A DNA stretch of 11,167 nt from Acanthamoeba lenticulata (taxonomy: Eukaryota > Discosea > Longamoebia > Acanthamoebidae): positions 1-11,167 of the forward strand of contig NAVB01003463.1 in assembly GCA_002179805.1 (NCBI GenBank), in the 5' to 3' direction. The position numbers and the translations under genes were made by a program. This document shows, piece by piece, positions 8,737 through 11,167 of the stretch (its first letter is position 1; every line of letters begins with the position of its first letter). Below the pieces are notes generated by a model that worked only from the letters and a program-made list of their open reading frames with translations, did not search any database and was not told the DNA's origin.

Positions 8737-8952
8737 GCTGTGTTGATTTTTTTTAAGTTTTCTGTTGAAGGAAATTTGAAGAGAAAACATGAACTCCGTC
8801 GGAGAAAACGAACGAAGAGGTTGTCCTTGATTGTTGTCCTTCCTGACTCAGCTTGCGGCTGTCCTTTAATCAACTGTGATTGATTGTTGGTTTCCATTGT
8901 ACGAACACACTGAACCACCTTCCGACGCTGATCTCCTCGCGTGCTCGTAAGA
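8737..8952. promoter_or_regulatory. Divergent intergenic region, probable shared promoter
   Basis: These 216 bp separate the ATG codons of two divergently transcribed genes, the P-loop protein (minus) and the mitochondrial carrier (plus). The interval must contain both promoters and 5' UTRs unless non-coding 5' exons exist. It is lower in GC than the genes, with an 8-T run near 8748-8755 and a TGATTGATTG near 8877-8886. No TATA box in an obvious position was found. Confidence 0.55.
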
Positions 8953-10804
8953 ATGGAAACGGAAATCAATTCAGCCGAGGGGAGCGTCTTTGTGGGGGAG
9001 GACATCGATTGGCAGTCTCTTGGTACCTTCTCCTTCCTCCTCCTTCTGTGCCAGTGTGAATCCGTGTCTGCGCTCATGCATTCGATCGCGCACTTGCTTC
9101 TACCGTGGCCTGACTCGCCTCTATTTGCTTTTGCCTGAGAGCAGATAAGTCCAAGTTCTACGTGTGGTCATTTGCCTTCTTCATGGGCGTCCGGACGCTG
9201 GTCTATCCACCAATCCTTATCAAGACCCGATTGCAGGTGCAGCAGGTAGCGTACACCCTCTCGAACCAGTCGTTGCTTGCAGCTGGCTCGCCCGCGCTCG
9301 CTGCTCGTCTTGCACGTGCGTTCTAACGCACGCGCCCACTCTTGCACGACGCAGGGGCGCTCACAGTACAGAGGCACCTTTGACGCCTTCCACAAGATAT
9401 TCAAGTTAGAGGGTTTTCGAGGTGCTCCCTCTTTCTCTCGTTCTCCTTTCCACCTTCTTCTTCTTCTTACTGTTTATTTTTGCTCCAATCAGGCTTCTAC
9501 AAGGGCTTCCTCACCACGTCGGTGGGCATCATTCCGGGTAAACGTTTGCGCGACGCCTGATCAGAATTATCATTCCTGCACACTGACTCATCATGGCGCT
9601 CTTTGGATTTCTCCTCCTTGGTCGCGCACAGGCCAATTCATGTACATCACTGTTTACGAGTTTGTGCGGCATCACATCAAGCGGTTTCTCCCCTCGGACT
9701 CGTTCCACTTTGGTACTTGCACAGTCATCTATTCGTTGTCCTGCGCGTGCTTTCAAGACCCCTGATTTTCTTAAGAAAACGCCACACACATGCGTGTGTT
9801 TCCAGATGCGCTGCGCAATTTCATCGGCGGTGGAACGGCCTCGCTGGCCTCCTCTCTGGTGAGTGTCCCGCTCGACGTCATTTCTCAGCTTCTCATGATC
9901 CAAGTACGCCTTTTCTCGCCCGCCTCATCTGTGGCGTCGTGTATTAATACGCCAATCGATGCTGTTGCGCGCGTTTGAACACAGGACGGGACAGTGAACA
10001 AGCGGAAGTACACGGGAGGCATCAGTACGGCGATGATTCCCCTCCCTCATCCCTCGACTTGGGGACATGTTGTGGCCTGATTGTTCTCTGGTGATGTTAT
10101 GTTTTGTCAGATGCGCTTTGTGACATCTTGAAGACGGAGGGCCTGCGCGGACTTTACCGCGGCTACACGGCGTCGATGATGGTGTACGTGCCCTCCTCCG
10201 GCATTTGGTGGGGCACCTACGCTTCCGGTACGCACCCAAAACCAATCTACCAACCAACCACATATCGTCGATAAGTTCAATTGACCAATGGAACTGGCTG
10301 TGCTGCAGTCAAGAGCAAGGCGGCAGCCTTTATCAACGAGCAAGGCGGATGGCTCCGCCAGGTTGACGTCCTCGTCTACGGGCTCTGCGGCATCCTTGCC
10401 GGCAGCACCGCAGGTTCGTCTGTGTCCGTCCCATGTGGCTCGCCCGCCACTTGCAGCCAAGATCTTGTTGGCTGATCTGGACATGTTCTTCCTCCGTAGT
10501 GGTGATCACCAACCCGATGGACGTCGTCAAGACGCGCCTCCAGGTGCTCGCCTACACAAAGCCCGACGCAATCGAAGGCGCACCAACACAGCCACACGGC
10601 ACGACAACAACGACGCCAGGCCACCGACCACCAGCGCCAGCGCAAATCACGATCTGGTCGACGGCCAAGCAACTGCTGCGAGAAGAGGGTTGGCGCGCAC
10701 TGAAGAAGGGCATCACGGCTCGCATGATGTCGATGGCGCCCGTTTCCTTCCTCATGACCATCACCTACGAGCAGGCCAAGCGACTGTCCGTCAAACAACA
10801 GTAA
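8953..10804 (+). CDS. Mitochondrial carrier, SLC25A44-like (10 exons, 342 aa)
   Basis: This inner-membrane transporter belongs to the mitochondrial carrier family. SLC25A44 in animals is linked to branched-chain amino acid import, but the substrate here is inferred only from resemblance. Exons are 8953-9022, 9145-9245, 9355-9421, 9493-9537, 9632-9712, 9806-9903, 9985-10024, 10111-10227, 10309-10413 and 10500-10804 (TAA), total 343 codons, all introns GT-AG. The three repeats are visible. Repeat 1 has VYPPILIKTRLQVQ at 43-56, where the usual acidic residue of PxDxxK is missing, as I recall for SLC25A44. Repeat 2 has VPLDVISQLLMIQ at 142-154. Repeat 3 has NPMDVVKTRLQV from 246. EG-containing matrix loops (LEGFRGFYKGF, TEGLRGLYRGY, EEGWRALKKGI) follow each. 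IDWQSLDKSKFYVW at the start and YVPSSGIWWGTY in repeat 2 fit the A44 type. A Pro/Thr/His-rich insert of about 30 residues lies in the third-repeat matrix loop (10560-10650). No presequence is expected for this family. Confidence 0.92.
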
Positions 10805-10911
10805 AGCAAAACGAGATGGTCATTGGTGGATTTTTATATTTAAATTTGTAATTAATTTGGGGCAACGACGTGCGGGCACAACTCTCAAACTTTGTGGAGA
10901 GCGTGCTTGAC
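10805..10911 (+). other. Short tandem intergenic spacer
   Basis: Only 107 bp separate the carrier stop from the next ATG on the same strand. The first half is AT-rich (TTTTTATATTTAAATTTG near 10831), consistent with a 3' end. The remainder is open in the frame of the next gene from 10852 but lacks an upstream ATG. Confidence 0.5.
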
Positions 10912-11167
10912 ATGGAGGGCAGCACCGGAAACGGGGCAGAGGAAGATGGAGGAGGCCTCTACACAATTGCCGTGGTCGGCGGAGGTGGAGTAGGCAAATC
11001 CTCTCTCATCCGCCGATTTATAGAGCGGGTGCAAGGAAAGGAGAGCGCCCCACCACCGGAGGATAACGGGAAGGAAGCCACAGAAGATGAATATGAACCC
11101 ACTTTAAGGGACGAATATACTGTCCGCTTCTCGCTCTCAGCACACCGCCCATGTACAAACCCTTCGC
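10912..11167 (+). CDS. Ras-like small GTPase, N-terminal fragment (runs off the window)
   Basis: An open frame starts at the ATG at 10912 and continues unbroken to the window end, giving 85 residues. A short acidic/Gly-rich leader precedes the strand TIAVVG and the G1 P-loop GGGGVGKSS at 23-31. YEPTLRDEY at 61-69 matches the Ras-type effector region (YDPTIEDSY), giving the switch I Thr at 64. The spacing from the P-loop Lys (29) to that Thr is 35 residues against 19 in Ras, because of an insertion rich in Pro, Glu and Asp (about 42-58). The rest of the G domain (DTAGQ, NKxD, SAK) and any lipidation motif are beyond the window. Subfamily is undecided between Ras, Rap and Rheb types. Start choice rests on the lack of any earlier in-frame ATG after the stop at 10849. 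Confidence 0.8.
   Translation, partial: MEGSTGNGAEEDGGGLYTIAVVGGGGVGKSSLIRRFIERVQGKESAPPPEDNGKEATEDEYEPTLRDEYTVRFSLSAHRPCTNPS

Noticed and set aside
8589..9077. 162-aa minus-strand open frame spanning the divergent promoter.
   Set aside because: Low-complexity, basic and without a domain. It overlaps the first exon of the carrier on the other strand, and the real exon 1 of the P-loop gene is in another frame.
1..11167. Search for CRISPR arrays, insertion sequences, phage genes or toxin-antitoxin pairs.
   Set aside because: No spaced direct repeats, transposase motifs or inverted-repeat ends were seen. Introns, a eukaryotic-type tRNA, SAR1 and a mitochondrial carrier mark nuclear eukaryotic DNA.

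Overview
This window looks like nuclear DNA from a compact, GC-rich protist genome. An Acanthamoeba-like amoebozoan is my best guess from style alone (inference). Six protein genes and one tRNA gene sit in 11.2 kb. The five protein genes that are complete or nearly so are broken by about 30 short spliceosomal introns, mostly 50-130 nt, and intergenic gaps are only about 100-220 bp. I rebuilt exons by hand from splice-site dinucleotides, codon phase across junctions and family alignment. In every complete model the exon lengths sum to a whole number of codons.

Layout, left to right. (1) 54-2400 (+): the 3' part of a diacylglycerol kinase. Its catalytic and accessory halves are separated by roughly 420 residues of Ser/Pro-rich and then strongly acidic sequence; two of its four complete introns appear to be GC-AG. 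(2) 2570-2641 (-): tRNA-Arg(CCG) with a pol III T-run. (3) 2738-4943 (+): an orphan leucine-rich-repeat-like protein of 598 aa; one intron carries a (TTTTG)11 microsatellite. (4) 5084-5983 (-): SAR1, the COPII small GTPase, 196 aa, six exons. (5) 6165-8736 (-): a 671-aa protein of unknown function with a GTPase-like P-loop domain whose later motifs are degenerate. (6) 8953-10804 (+): a mitochondrial carrier of the SLC25A44 type, 342 aa, ten exons, divergent from gene 5 across a 216-bp shared spacer. (7) 10912 to the window end (+): the N-terminus of a Ras-like small GTPase with an acidic insertion before switch I.

The genes do not form one pathway. They are ordinary eukaryotic neighbours covering lipid second messengers, ER export, mitochondrial transport and small-GTPase signalling. 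The most unusual signals are the splice-site usage (GTAC donors in most introns, plus two GCAC donors), the degenerate-GTPase orphan protein and the interrupted DGK domain. I saw no mobile element, CRISPR array, phage or prokaryotic operon.
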